Positions 35,311-43,906 of a DNA stretch of 64,000 nt are shown here, in pieces (the first letter of the stretch is position 1; the number at the start of each line of letters is the position of its first letter). The notes below the pieces were generated by a model. That model searched no databases and was not told where the DNA came from. It worked only from the letters and a program-made list of their open reading frames with translations. The stretch covers positions 143,464-207,463 of the forward strand of contig NZ_VJZR01000002.1 in NCBI RefSeq assembly GCF_007097365.1, given 5' to 3'. Both the position numbers and the translations under genes were made by a program. The stretch comes from Flavobacterium franklandianum. Its GTDB lineage: Bacteria > Bacteroidota > Bacteroidia > Flavobacteriales > Flavobacteriaceae.

Positions 35311-35565
35311 GATTTTATATAATCTCGTCTAGTAAGATCAATATAAGTATTAGTAGTTGCCGAAGAATAAAAAAACGAATTAAATCCAGTTTCATTCACT
35401 AAAAAATTGATGTTTCTTTCAACTAAATCAATAAGTTTAATGAGATATTATTTATGGGTAAGTTTCCTGATTTTTTTATCTAACGTTGATTTGCTAAAAA
35501 AAGGAAAGGTAATTAGTCAGTGATGATTTTTGATTTTAATAAATTAATAAACACTGGAAAACTCA
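35311..35565 (-). pseudogene. Remnant of an AraC-type response regulator
   Basis: Minus-strand translation gives pieces matching the C-terminal helix-turn-helix of the intact regulator next door. FFSKSTLDKKIRKLTHK ends at a TAA; then, after loss of about 14 residues (NITQYIREFKLEYA in the intact copy), LIDLVERNINFLVNETGF and SATTNTYIDLTRRDYIKS follow in frame. No receiver domain remains. A faint match at the nucleotide level runs to about 35565. It cannot make a working regulator. Confidence 0.85.
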
Positions 35566-35660
35566 TTTACTTCTTGAATAATAACTTAAAAAGAAGCAAG
35601 CTTTCAAATTATTATATCTTGACGCCATAATCGTTTCGCTATTATTGTAAAATCAAGTAT

Positions 35661-36104
35661 TTAACAATTTTTTTTCAAATAACCACTTTTAAAAACCGAA
35701 ACAAAATACAAGGCATAAGGCACATCTTTTTTGGACAATCTCAATTTTCTGAAAGCAAGGTGGTTCATATTAATAAATAACACATATGTATAATTCTCGA
35801 TCGAAAGAGAAACTAGACTTAATACTATAGTTAAAACAAATAATAAAATATTGCTAACAAAATCTCTAACACAATAGTCGGATATAAAAGAATAAATAAG
35901 AAGTGTGAATAACAAAAACAAGATATTTTTGAAGAAATTTCTTTTTTTTTGAAGTCTCACATTTGTAATTTCACTCAAATTAAAAACTTTTTTTTCGTCT
36001 TTGAGTTTAATGACTATGTGGCTATTATATAATGTAAATAAAGGCGTTTTGAGAACGTCATCCCCGATTTTATCCGCGCTTCCCAAAACTAAACTCATAC
36101 TCAT
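35661..36104 (-). CDS. Small membrane protein, PH-like, paralogue B
   Basis: A protein of about 147 residues from the ATG at 36104 (another ATG is at 36098; a TTG at 36125 would add seven residues). It has the same layout as paralogue A: LKTPLFTLYNSHIVIKLKD, KVFNLSEITNVRLQKKRNF, two transmembrane helices, then IENYTYVLFINMNHLAFRKL and RLSKKDVPYALYFVSVFK. Function is unknown. It lies 257 bases downstream of the intact AraC-type regulator in the same direction, which suggests regulation by, or common use with, that regulator. Confidence 0.8.
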   Translation of the reverse strand: MSMSLVLGSADKIGDDVLKTPLFTLYNSHIVIKLKDEKKVFNLSEITNVRLQKKRNFFKNILFLLFTLLIYSFISDYCVRDFVSNILLFVLTIVLSLVSLSIENYTYVLFINMNHLAFRKLRLSKKDVPYALYFVSVFKSGYLKKNC

Positions 36105-36360
36105 GACTATTACAAAATAATACAAAGTAAATCTTGCATAAAGCAGCCTATTAGTTACCTAAATACTTTTTCCCCCGAAAAACAATTTAATAAGCTGCAA
36201 TATGACAAGATTATTTAAACATCTTGGGACAAAACTATAATTTCACATTGAAAAAAATTAACAATTAATTAATATCTTAAAAAAAAATACTCATAAGTTA
36301 TTTATATGCCCGAAAACAATTCGAACAAGCCCTAATCAATATCAAAGATTGGTTAAAAGA

Positions 36361-37122
36361 TTAATCCTGTAAAGATTTTATATAATCTCGTGTTGTAAGA
36401 CCTACATAAGATTTAAAACTTGTAGAAAAATAAGAAAATGAGTTAAACCCTGTTTCATCAACTAAAAACTGAATATTCCTTTCCCCTAAATCAATAAGTT
36501 TAATCGCATATTCCAATTTAAACTCTCTTATATATTGAGTAATATTTTTATTGGTAAGTTTTCTAATTTTTTTATCTAACGTTGATTTGCTAATAAAAAG
36601 ATGAATTGATATTTCCTCAATACTAATTTTTGATTTTAAATTTTTTAAGATGAAGTCATCTACAGATTCCAGAAAATCTTTTTTGGATAATTTTATTGTT
36701 ACTTTAGAAAACGGATCCGGTTTGTATTTTTTTTCAATATTATTCCTAAGAACTAGTAAATTTTTGATTTTAAAAATCAATTCGTTTGCCTTGAAAGGCT
36801 TCATTATATAGTCATTAACCCCGTTTTCAAGCTGCTTGTACTTGACTCCGTCATCCATATTTGCAGTAATTATTATAAAAGGAATAGCGTTGAATTTGCT
36901 GTTTTTTCTAATTTTTGTAAACAATTCTCCACCGTCCATATGCGGCATCATCAAATCACTAATTATGATATCTGGCAAATAATTTTGCAGATAATCAAGT
37001 GCTTCCAAGCCATTAGTAAACCAATTCACTTTGAAATCACTTAACTGCAAAACCTCTGAAATTGAACTACCCAAAGCTAGATCATCTTCTATTAGCAGTA
37101 TTTCACTTTTTTTAAATTTCAT
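36361..37122 (-). CDS. AraC-type response regulator
   Basis: A DNA-binding response regulator of about 253 residues from the ATG at 37122; an ATG at 37143 would add seven residues. Receiver domain (about 1-125): acidic pair ILLIEDDLAL, phospho-acceptor Asp in IIISDLMMPHMDGG, Thr in FIIITANMDD and Lys in YIMKPF, all intact. The C-terminal AraC-family helix-turn-helix spans about 150-250 (SIEEISIHLFISKSTLDKKI, LVDETGFNSFSYFSTSF). It is divergent from the GAF/PAS kinase gene, 134 bases away, and these are the likely partners. A decayed copy of its 3' end is at 35311-35565. Confidence 0.93.
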   Translation of the reverse strand: MKFKKSEILLIEDDLALGSSISEVLQLSDFKVNWFTNGLEALDYLQNYLPDIIISDLMMPHMDGGELFTKIRKNSKFNAIPFIIITANMDDGVKYKQLENGVNDYIMKPFKANELIFKIKNLLVLRNNIEKKYKPDPFSKVTIKLSKKDFLESVDDFILKNLKSKISIEEISIHLFISKSTLDKKIRKLTNKNITQYIREFKLEYAIKLIDLGERNIQFLVDETGFNSFSYFSTSFKSYVGLTTRDYIKSLQD

Positions 37123-37255
37123 TATACGAAAATAAGTTACCATATTTTAAATTATAAGTTTATATTTTTAAATCATAAGTAATTACTCTTTATGCTTATT
37201 AATATCAAAATATCTTTGGAGGTATACAATTACTCCATAAAGTTACGCAATTATT

Positions 37256-39262
37256 ATGAAAAATCTTCTGTTAGGGATCTCAAATGCTAATAATCATCTT
37301 TTAAAAGAAATTTCGATTGACGAAGCGTTAAATTTGTGTATTACTGCAATTGGTAAAAGTCAGGATATTGACAGATGTTATATTTTTAAAAATGAGACCG
37401 AGAACGAAAAAGTGAAGTTATTTTACATCTACGAATGGTGCAATGAAGGTATTGATTCCTATTTGGGCAGTCCAGACTTAAATGGGCTTTCTTATGACAA
37501 TTTTCCGGGACTATATCAACCTTTGAGTAACGATATACCATTATATGGACTGGTCAAAAATAGCGACAACAAATTATTCGTAGAAACGATGGAAATGCAA
37601 GGAATAAAATCCTATCTTTTTACGCCTATATTTTCTGAAAACAAATTTTGGGGTTGGATTGGCTATGACGATTGCAAAACAGAACGAGAGTGGGCTGATG
37701 AAGAGGTTAGTGCATTGCATACTGTTGCTAAAAATATAGGGATTCGATTAAATCAAGATCAAACCAATGCAAAATTAGAAGCTCATTTAGACTTATTTGA
37801 TTTTTATCTAAAGGGCTCTAATCAAGGTATGTGGGAATGGAATATTATAACAAATATAGCTACTTTTTCTTATAATTATGCAGGAATGCTAGGTTACCGT
37901 TTAGAAGAAATAGACCAAAATTTCGAATTTTGGAGAAAAAATGTTCATCCAGATGAAATTATCCAAATTGAACTTGATCTAAGAGATTACATAAATGGCA
38001 AAACCAACAGTTATGGTGGAATAAAAAGAATGAAACACAAACAAGGCCATTATGTGTGGATAAAATATTCCGGTTTGGCTATAAGAAATGTTATTGGAAA
38101 CCCCATTAAGATTATTGGAACACATATAGACATTAGCGAGATAAAAGAAAAAGAACGCCAACTAGAGTTATCCGAGGAAAAATTTAGATTTATTGCTGAA
38201 AACACGACTGATCTAATTACCCAACGCTATAATGATGGAACTTTCTCCTATGTTTCGAACTCTTCTAAAGATATCATTGGATATAATCCCGAAGAATTGA
38301 TTCACCGTAGTCCTTATGAATTCATACACCCAGATGATCTGGGCCTAATGCAAGATTCTAGCCGAGAAATTCCAATAAAATTAGAACTAATAGCCACAAC
38401 TTATCGATTCAGGAAAAAAGACAACAACTATATTTGGCTAGAAAGCACCTCAAAAGTTATCCTTAATAACAAACAAGAAATTATAGGAATACAATCTTCC
38501 TCCAGAGATATTAGTGAAAGAATAAATGCTGCCGAAGAAATGAGATTAAACCTTTTAAAAGAAAAGGAACTCAGCGAATTAAAAACGAAGTTTGTTGCTA
38601 TGGCATCACATCAATTCAGAACTCCATTAACAATTATATATTCTAATGCAGAACTTATTGATATTAAAAGCAAGACAAATCTAAGAAAAGACACCAGTTA
38701 CTTAGAGCTAAATACTGAAAGAATAAAAAATGAAGTAGATAGACTTACCGAATTGATGAATAATATTCTAATATATGGAAAATATGAGTTAGAAGAAACA
38801 AAGAAAGATTTAAAAGAAATAGATTTTGTTATCTTTATAAAGAATATAATTGAAACTTATTTTAATAATGAAATTGATGGACGTAAGATAAAAATTTCAA
38901 TTAAAGGAGAAAAACAAAAAATTAGTACCGACGAAACCTTATTGATTCAAATTGTTACTAACATTATAGGAAATGCCTTTAAATATTCGGCAGGCAAACC
39001 AGAACCAGAACTAATCATAAATTATTTGGAAAATAAAATCAAACTCGAAATAATAGATTTTGGTATTGGAATTCCAGCAAAGGAAAAACAACATTTATTT
39101 ACTTCCTTTTTCAGGGCTACAAATACTAGCACAATTGTGGGATCGGGATTGGGGTTAACGATAGCAAAACAATTCACCGATCTACTTAACGGAAAAATAT
39201 CTATAAAAAGCAGAGAGAATTTTGGAACAACTATAACATTGATACTCCCTTATGAACAATAA
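37256..39262 (+). CDS. GAF/PAS sensor histidine kinase
   Basis: A 668-residue soluble kinase. GAF domain at about 10-165 (DEALNLCITAIGKSQDIDRC, FSENKFWGWIGYDDC); two PAS domains at about 180-305 and 315-430, both with PAC-type ends (GTHIDISE, QSSSRDISE); HisKA with the H-box AMASHQFRTPLTIIYSNAE; HATPase with N-box IIGNAFKYS, DFGIGIPAKE and GSGLGLTIAK. There are no membrane segments. It overlaps the receiver-kinase gene by 11 bases and is divergent from the AraC-type regulator. The three probably form a phosphorelay. Confidence 0.94.
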   Translation: MKNLLLGISNANNHLLKEISIDEALNLCITAIGKSQDIDRCYIFKNETENEKVKLFYIYEWCNEGIDSYLGSPDLNGLSYDNFPGLYQPLSNDIPLYGLVKNSDNKLFVETMEMQGIKSYLFTPIFSENKFWGWIGYDDCKTEREWADEEVSALHTVAKNIGIRLNQDQTNAKLEAHLDLFDFYLKGSNQGMWEWNIITNIATFSYNYAGMLGYRLEEIDQNFEFWRKNVHPDEIIQIELDLRDYINGKTNSYGGIKRMKHKQGHYVWIKYSGLAIRNVIGNPIKIIGTHIDISEIKEKERQLELSEEKFRFIAENTTDLITQRYNDGTFSYVSNSSKDIIGYNPEELIHRSPYEFIHPDDLGLMQDSSREIPIKLELIATTYRFRKKDNNYIWLESTSKVILNNKQEIIGIQSSSRDISERINAAEEMRLNLLKEKELSELKTKFVAMASHQFRTPLTIIYSNAELIDIKSKTNLRKDTSYLELNTERIKNEVDRLTELMNNILIYGKYELEETKKDLKEIDFVIFIKNIIETYFNNEIDGRKIKISIKGEKQKISTDETLLIQIVTNIIGNAFKYSAGKPEPELIINYLENKIKLEIIDFGIGIPAKEKQHLFTSFFRATNTSTIVGSGLGLTIAKQFTDLLNGKISIKSRENFGTTITLILPYEQ

Positions 39263-40352
39263 TAAAATACTCATTGTTGACGATGAACAGGATCTAAGAG
39301 AGACTATTACAGAACTACTTATTCACAACAATTACAACGTAAAAGGTGCTGCCAATGGTCACGAAGCATTAAAAATTTTAGATGAATGGATTCCAGATTT
39401 AATAATAAGCGACATAATGATGCCTATTATGGATGGCTATGTATTTCACGAAATAGTCAAAGAAACCAAGATTCTGAATCAAATACCTTTCATTTTTTTG
39501 ACCGCAAAAAACAATTCTGATGAAGTAGAGAAATGTACCTTAATGGGAGTGGATCATTTCTTGTCTAAACCTTTTAAAATCGATGATCTAATAAAAATTA
39601 TTGAAGTGAAAATTGAAAGATTCCTTAAAATAAAAAATGGGAATAGTAATCCAAACTTTAGCAATAACAAATACTTTTCACATGAAGTAAACACTCCTCT
39701 TCATGGAATTTTAGGTTCGATAGAACTTTTAATCAAACACAAAGAAAATTTCAAAGAGAATGAAATCAATATGTTTTACGATTCAATTAAAACATCCGGT
39801 ATTAGGCTAAACCGAACATTAAAAAATTCTATTCTTTATGATAATTTAAACAACGATAAACTTGATTTTATAAATGATTCATATACTGAAATACTAAATG
39901 AATTTTTAAAGGTCAAGAAAAAAATTACCGAAATTGATGAAACTCAGCTGGAAAGAATCCAATTTGATATTGATGAATCTGATATTAAAATAAAAGAAGA
40001 ATATTTGCATTTCATTCTTTTTGAATTATTGGATAATGCCTTGAAGTTCTCAAAAATGGAGGAGAAAATTATAGTCTCTGGCAAAAAATATAATTCCGAA
40101 TTCTATGAATTGACTATACAAGATTATGGAATTGGATTTAATGAAACACAACTAAAAGAAATCAATGCATATCAACAATTCGATCGTGACAAGAGAGAGC
40201 AGCAGGGATTGGGTTTAGGCCTTTTTATGAGCAAGACCTTTATGAAAAAAACAAGTGGCGTTTTTAGTATCATATCTCAAAAAAATGTGGGCACAACAGT
40301 CAAATTATTTTTTCCGTTACACATTAGTCAAACCGATATTCCCGTTCAATAA
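39252..40352 (+). CDS. Receiver-histidine kinase (reversed hybrid)
   Basis: A 366-residue protein with a receiver first (about 1-125; ILIVDDEQD, acceptor Asp in LIISDIMMPIMDGY, FLTAK, FLSKPF) and then a compact kinase: an H-box YFSHEVNTPLHGILGSIELL, N-box ELLDNALKFS, G1 IQDYGIGF and G2 GLGLGLFMSKTF. The reversed order suggests the receiver regulates the kinase, or that the kinase is read by the neighbouring HK. It overlaps the upstream kinase gene by 11 bases, so translation is coupled. A long palindrome at 40357 follows. Confidence 0.93.
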   Translation: MNNNKILIVDDEQDLRETITELLIHNNYNVKGAANGHEALKILDEWIPDLIISDIMMPIMDGYVFHEIVKETKILNQIPFIFLTAKNNSDEVEKCTLMGVDHFLSKPFKIDDLIKIIEVKIERFLKIKNGNSNPNFSNNKYFSHEVNTPLHGILGSIELLIKHKENFKENEINMFYDSIKTSGIRLNRTLKNSILYDNLNNDKLDFINDSYTEILNEFLKVKKKITEIDETQLERIQFDIDESDIKIKEEYLHFILFELLDNALKFSKMEEKIIVSGKKYNSEFYELTIQDYGIGFNETQLKEINAYQQFDRDKREQQGLGLGLFMSKTFMKKTSGVFSIISQKNVGTTVKLFFPLHISQTDIPVQ

Positions 40353-40356
40353 TTAA

Positions 40357-40400
40357 TTCAAAATTAGTCTGTAAAACTATGATTACAGCCTAATTTTGAA
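40357..40400. terminator. Convergent palindrome after the kinase operon
   Basis: TTCAAAATTAG-t-CTGTAA (40357-40374) pairs with TTACAG-c-CTAATTTTGAA (40383-40400). It sits between the convergent kinase and outer-membrane protein genes. The T-run is weak, so terminator function is likely but not certain. Confidence 0.6.
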
Positions 40401-40423
40401 TTTATAATAACATTTGGTAGAGC

Positions 40424-41500
40424 CTAATTGAAATCAAAGCGAACACCAAGCGAAATGTTGTTTTGATCTACTGCATTATTTTTGAATAATGGATTTAAAT
40501 CGTATTTCAAATACAGACTGGTTTCTTTGTAGCCAAGGTATGTGCTCAGGCCATAAATAAAATCATTAGTATTAAAATCGCCTTTGGTTTTTATCCTCAC
40601 TTTATCCTCATCAATGTTATAATACATTTTTTGTTTTGATTTGATGCGGAAACCGCCATAACCTCCAATTCCGAAACGAACGCCTTTGTGAGAAGAAAAA
40701 CTTGAATTTCCGTAGTTTGATTTATTGCCCGAAAAATCAAATTCTAAATGTAATGGAGCAACCAAATAGACATTTTTGAAACTTGAATCTTCTAATTCAT
40801 AAGGGAAAACTTCAAGATTGGTTTGGCTATTTGGAGCCGAAACGAAATAGCGATTATCGGTAGGGCGAATGTTATTGTACATTACCGAAAACCCATATTT
40901 CAGATGCAATAAATTATGGTTTTTGAAAATTCTGGTATTCTCAGTAAATCCCCATTCGAAGAAATGAGATTGCCAATAATAGAAATCCGAGTTGGCAACG
41001 GCTTTATTTGTCACAAGATTATTGGCTCCAAAAGCAAGGACAAACTGTGAAGTAGTTCTTTTTTCGGGTTTAGATTCCTTAACAAAATCCTTATCTCCTT
41101 TTTCCCATTTTAGGATTAATTTAGTTGGTTTTTTTATGGTGTCTAATCCTGTAATTTGTCCGTCAACTTTCTGTTGGACTAAATTTTTAAGATTTTCCTG
41201 CTCTTTAGCCACTCTATCTTCGATGTTTTTAGCTCTAGTTTCGGCTAATTTTTGTTTTTTAGTTTCAGCTTCTTCTTTAGTGATTTCGCCATTTTCCAAT
41301 GCTACATTTACAGCTTCAACCTCGATTTTTAAAGCCGATTTTTCTTCTTTTGTAATGTTTTCAATCTTGGTCGAGATTATTTTCACTTCTGATTCAAAGG
41401 TTTTCTTCGCCTGCTCGCCTTTCTGGTTCGAGTCTTGTGCTTGCATTTTGCTTATGCAAAGAAGGATAAATACTGTAATGTAAAAGATAATTTTTGTCAT
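40424..41500 (-). CDS. Outer-membrane beta-barrel protein with coiled-coil N-domain
   Basis: A 358-residue exported protein, last gene of an ECF sigma operon. A signal peptide (MTKIIFYITVFILLCISKMQAQ) is followed by about 110 charged, heptad-like residues (KTFESEVKIISTKIENITKE, AETKKQKLAETRAKNIED) predicted to form a coiled coil, then a beta-rich C-terminal domain (HNLLHLKYGFSVMYNN, VRFGIGGYGGFRIK, ISLGVRFDFN) with the alternating pattern and aromatic ends of an outer-membrane beta-barrel. The function is unknown; its place suggests it is an output or sensor of the envelope-stress-type sigma system. Confidence 0.8.
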   Translation of the reverse strand: MTKIIFYITVFILLCISKMQAQDSNQKGEQAKKTFESEVKIISTKIENITKEEKSALKIEVEAVNVALENGEITKEEAETKKQKLAETRAKNIEDRVAKEQENLKNLVQQKVDGQITGLDTIKKPTKLILKWEKGDKDFVKESKPEKRTTSQFVLAFGANNLVTNKAVANSDFYYWQSHFFEWGFTENTRIFKNHNLLHLKYGFSVMYNNIRPTDNRYFVSAPNSQTNLEVFPYELEDSSFKNVYLVAPLHLEFDFSGNKSNYGNSSFSSHKGVRFGIGGYGGFRIKSKQKMYYNIDEDKVRIKTKGDFNTNDFIYGLSTYLGYKETSLYLKYDLNPLFKNNAVDQNNISLGVRFDFN

Positions 41501-41544
41501 GATTTTAAGATTTTAATTGTTCGATTTTTGATTGATGATGATGA

Positions 41545-42243
41545 TTATTGATTGTTTCTGTTGACCAAAGCTTCTTTGGCTTCTTTGTATTTTTGGGTTA
41601 TGGTGTTTAATGCTTTTTCTCTAAATGAAACCTGCAATTCTCCGTCAACTTGATTTAATAAATCGGTTGAATTTATTTTTAATGTAGATGTTTTTAATTC
41701 TGATTTTTGGGTTTTTTCTGCCGAAGCTAGTAAATTGTCAATGTTTTCGTGGATTACATTTTTATTTTCTTCAATTTGTAAGTTTAGATTATTGAGTTGA
41801 ATTTCAGCTACAGCATTTTCCTGAGTTTTAAATGTTGGATTTTCAACATTGCTTTTAGTATTTTTTTGAGTTTGAACCAATGGTTTTGTTTCTGACTTTA
41901 ATATAGTTTTAGAAAAATTAGGCTCTATTTTTATTGACTTAATTTCAGTTTTTGAACTTTCTTTTTGGCTTGTGTTATCAGTTAGAACAGTATTTTTTTT
42001 AATGTCAATTGCATTTTCTTTTTGATTAAAAAAAATTGTTGTAATCAATAAAAACCCAATAAAACTGGCTGCAATATAAAGCCAACTGAACTTGCTTTTA
42101 GGTTTTTGCAACGCCTGTTCGCTATCGGTAGAGTCTGCTGTTGAAAGCATTGAATCCAGCTTATCCCAAGCCATTTCTGTTGGTTTGATTTCACGAGAAT
42201 TCAATTTTTCCTTGAATTGTGTTTCTAATTTATGCTGTTCCAT
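41545..42243 (-). CDS. Anti-sigma factor-like membrane protein
   Basis: A 232-residue protein with one transmembrane helix (about 52-68, FSWLYIAASFIGFLLITT). The cytoplasmic N-terminus (about 50 residues) has the EMAWDKLDSML motif seen in many Bacteroidota proteins encoded next to ECF sigma factors; the periplasmic part is Lys/Thr/Asn-rich and of low complexity. It overlaps the sigma gene by 14 bases. No zinc-binding HxxxCxxC is seen. The coding sequence contains an in-frame copy of the short dispersed repeat (42113-42135), read as TDSEQAL. Confidence 0.85.
   Translation of the reverse strand: MEQHKLETQFKEKLNSREIKPTEMAWDKLDSMLSTADSTDSEQALQKPKSKFSWLYIAASFIGFLLITTIFFNQKENAIDIKKNTVLTDNTSQKESSKTEIKSIKIEPNFSKTILKSETKPLVQTQKNTKSNVENPTFKTQENAVAEIQLNNLNLQIEENKNVIHENIDNLLASAEKTQKSELKTSTLKINSTDLLNQVDGELQVSFREKALNTITQKYKEAKEALVNRNNQ
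42113..42135 (+). repeat. Short dispersed repeat, copy 4, inside the anti-sigma gene
   Basis: GCCTGTTCGCTATCGGTAGA followed by GTC. It reads on the coding strand as S-T-D-S-E-Q-A, closely like the P-S-N-S-E-R-A encoded by the copy in gldC. It lies just before the transmembrane helix of the protein, in a part that may tolerate insertion. The right half (GGTAGAG) has diverged from GCTCGGG. Confidence 0.5.
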
Positions 42244-42790
42244 TGCTATAATTTTTTAGCGTCAGTATTTGCTCTTTCAATATTTTTCGAGCGTGTGACA
42301 ATTGCGATTTCGACGTTCCTTCGTTAATGCCTAGCATACTCGAAATTTCCTTGTGTTTGTAGCCTTCTATCGCATACAAATTGAAAATTATTTTGTATCC
42401 GTCGGGTAAACTGTCTATTAAAAACTGAATATCTTCGACAGAAAATTGACTTTCAATGTTGTTAAAACTGTCCTCAAAGTAATGTTCCTCTTCCAGAAAA
42501 CTAACTTTTTTATGAACTCTGATTTGCGAAATACATTCGTTGACCATAATTCGTCTAATCCAACCTTCAAAACTTCCTTTTTTTTCAAAATTTTTCAAAT
42601 TGGTAAACACTTTCATAAAAGCGGTAATCATTATGTCTTCGGCTTGATGAATGTCCTTTATATATTGCCGGCACACACTTAACATTTTCGGGGAAAATTT
42701 GGCGTAAATCTTTTGTTGGGCAGATCGATTGTTCTCGATTGCCAAACGAATGTTTTCATTTTCTTCCTGGTTAAAGTGAATTACTTTCAA
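42230..42790 (-). CDS. ECF-type RNA polymerase sigma factor
   Basis: A 186-residue sigma-70 family group 4 factor. Region 2 is at about 25-95 (YIKDIHQAEDIMITAFMKVF, GSFEGWIRRIMVNECISQIR) and region 4 at about 120-175 (LPDGYKIIFNLYAIEGYKHK, SSMLGINEGTSKSQLSHARK). The start is TTG at 42790; no suitable ATG exists before region 2. It is first in a three-gene operon with the anti-sigma and outer-membrane protein genes, behind a promoter at 42818-42847 that it may itself recognise. Confidence 0.95.
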   Translation of the reverse strand: MKVIHFNQEENENIRLAIENNRSAQQKIYAKFSPKMLSVCRQYIKDIHQAEDIMITAFMKVFTNLKNFEKKGSFEGWIRRIMVNECISQIRVHKKVSFLEEEHYFEDSFNNIESQFSVEDIQFLIDSLPDGYKIIFNLYAIEGYKHKEISSMLGINEGTSKSQLSHARKILKEQILTLKNYSNGTA

Positions 42791-42817
42791 TTTTGTTTTA
42801 TAAAGTGTTTCTATAAG

Positions 42818-42847
42818 TAAGACGAGTTTGACTGCAAAAAGGTTGCA
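42818..42847 (-). promoter_or_regulatory. ECF-type promoter of the sigma operon
   Basis: On the minus strand a -35 like TGCAACC (42847-42841) and a -10 like CGTCTTA (42824-42818) are separated by 16 bases. It lacks TAnnTTTG. AAC and CGTC elements are the standard signature of ECF promoters, and many ECF operons drive themselves. It lies 27 bases upstream of the sigma start. Confidence 0.7.
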
Positions 42848-42928
42848 TAGACAATGAAAGTTTTTAGATAGAAAATAAAAACTTCAATATAATCAGGACT
42901 TGCGGAGGTATAATTTTATTTAAAAAAA

Positions 42929-43906
42929 TTATTTTTTCCTTTCGATAACATAGTTTACCATCAAGATCAATGCGTCTCGAAACTCGGATTTCGGATAATT
43001 ATTTAAAAGTAATAATGCTTCTTGCTGAAATTCGGCCATTTTTTTTTCGGCATAAAGCAATCCGTTATTGTCTTTTACAAAAGCGATAACTTCTTTCACC
43101 CGTTTCTTGTCTTTGTTGTGATTTTTGATGGAATTGATAAGCCACGTTTTTTCTTTGGAAGTACAACTGTTTAAAACATGAATTAAAGGCAAAGTCATTT
43201 TTTGTTCCTTAATGTCAATCCCTGTTGGTTTACCAATGGCATCATCCGTATAATCGAATAAATCGTCTTTGATTTGAAAAGCCATCCCGATAAGTTCTCC
43301 AAATTTGCGCATATTCTCTACCTGAATGTCATCTTCAATCACTGATTTTGCTCCCAAGGCGCAACAAGCCGCAATTAAAGTAGCGGTTTTTTTACGGATG
43401 ATTTCGTAGTAAACGTCTTCGGTAATGTCTAGTCTTCGGGCTTTTTCGATTTGGAGTAATTCGCCTTCACTCATTTCGCGAACGGCAACCGAAATAATTC
43501 TAAGTAAATCGAAATCGCCATTATCAATGGATAATAACAAGCCTTTTGAAAGTAAATAATCGCCAACAAGTACTGCAATTTTGTTTTTCCAAAGCGCATT
43601 AATAGAGAAAAAACCTCTTCGACGATTGCTGTCATCGACCACATCATCGTGAACTAATGTTGCGGTGTGAATTAATTCGATAACACAAGCCCCACGGTAC
43701 GTTCTTTCGTTTACAATTCCCGCCGAAACCATTTTGGCAGTCAAGAAAACAAACATCGGACGCATTTGTTTTCCTTTACGATTGACGATATAATACGTGA
43801 TTCTGTTGAGCAAAGCCACTTTAGAAATCATCGATTCATAGAACTTTTTTTCGAAAAGTTCCATCTCGTTAAAAATGGGCTGCTTTATTTGTGAAGTGAT
43901 ATTCAT
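42929..43906 (-). CDS. Polyprenyl diphosphate synthase
   Basis: A trans-isoprenyl diphosphate synthase that extends allylic diphosphates with isopentenyl diphosphate, most likely to make the isoprenoid side chain of menaquinone. It has 325 residues. The first aspartate-rich motif is HDDVVDDSNRRRG, with the KGKQMRPMF substrate motif before it; the second is KDDLFDYTDD. A chain length of about seven to eight isoprene units is common in the clade but cannot be read directly here. The ATG lies only eight bases after its -7 box. Confidence 0.94.
   Translation of the reverse strand: MNITSQIKQPIFNEMELFEKKFYESMISKVALLNRITYYIVNRKGKQMRPMFVFLTAKMVSAGIVNERTYRGACVIELIHTATLVHDDVVDDSNRRRGFFSINALWKNKIAVLVGDYLLSKGLLLSIDNGDFDLLRIISVAVREMSEGELLQIEKARRLDITEDVYYEIIRKKTATLIAACCALGAKSVIEDDIQVENMRKFGELIGMAFQIKDDLFDYTDDAIGKPTGIDIKEQKMTLPLIHVLNSCTSKEKTWLINSIKNHNKDKKRVKEVIAFVKDNNGLLYAEKKMAEFQQEALLLLNNYPKSEFRDALILMVNYVIERKK

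Larger units (their letters stand above)
34581..36700 (-). repeat. Tandem duplication of about 1.1 kb (two copies)
   Basis: Copy A spans about 34581-35565 and copy B about 35661-36700. Both contain, in the same order, a small membrane protein gene, a homologous intergenic stretch (for example CTTAAAAAAAAATACTCATAAG in B at about 36280 resembles TTTAAAAAAAAATGCACATA in A at about 35200) and the 3' end of an AraC-type regulator. Matching points are offset by 1063-1096 bases (ATCTAACGTTGATTTGCTAA at 35479 and 36575). Copy A of the regulator is decayed. Divergence between copies shows the event is not recent. Confidence 0.85.

Noticed and set aside
36361-37122. Mobile-element origin of the signalling island
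   Set aside because: No transposase, integrase, tRNA-end repeat or target-site duplication is visible; tandem duplication explains the structure.
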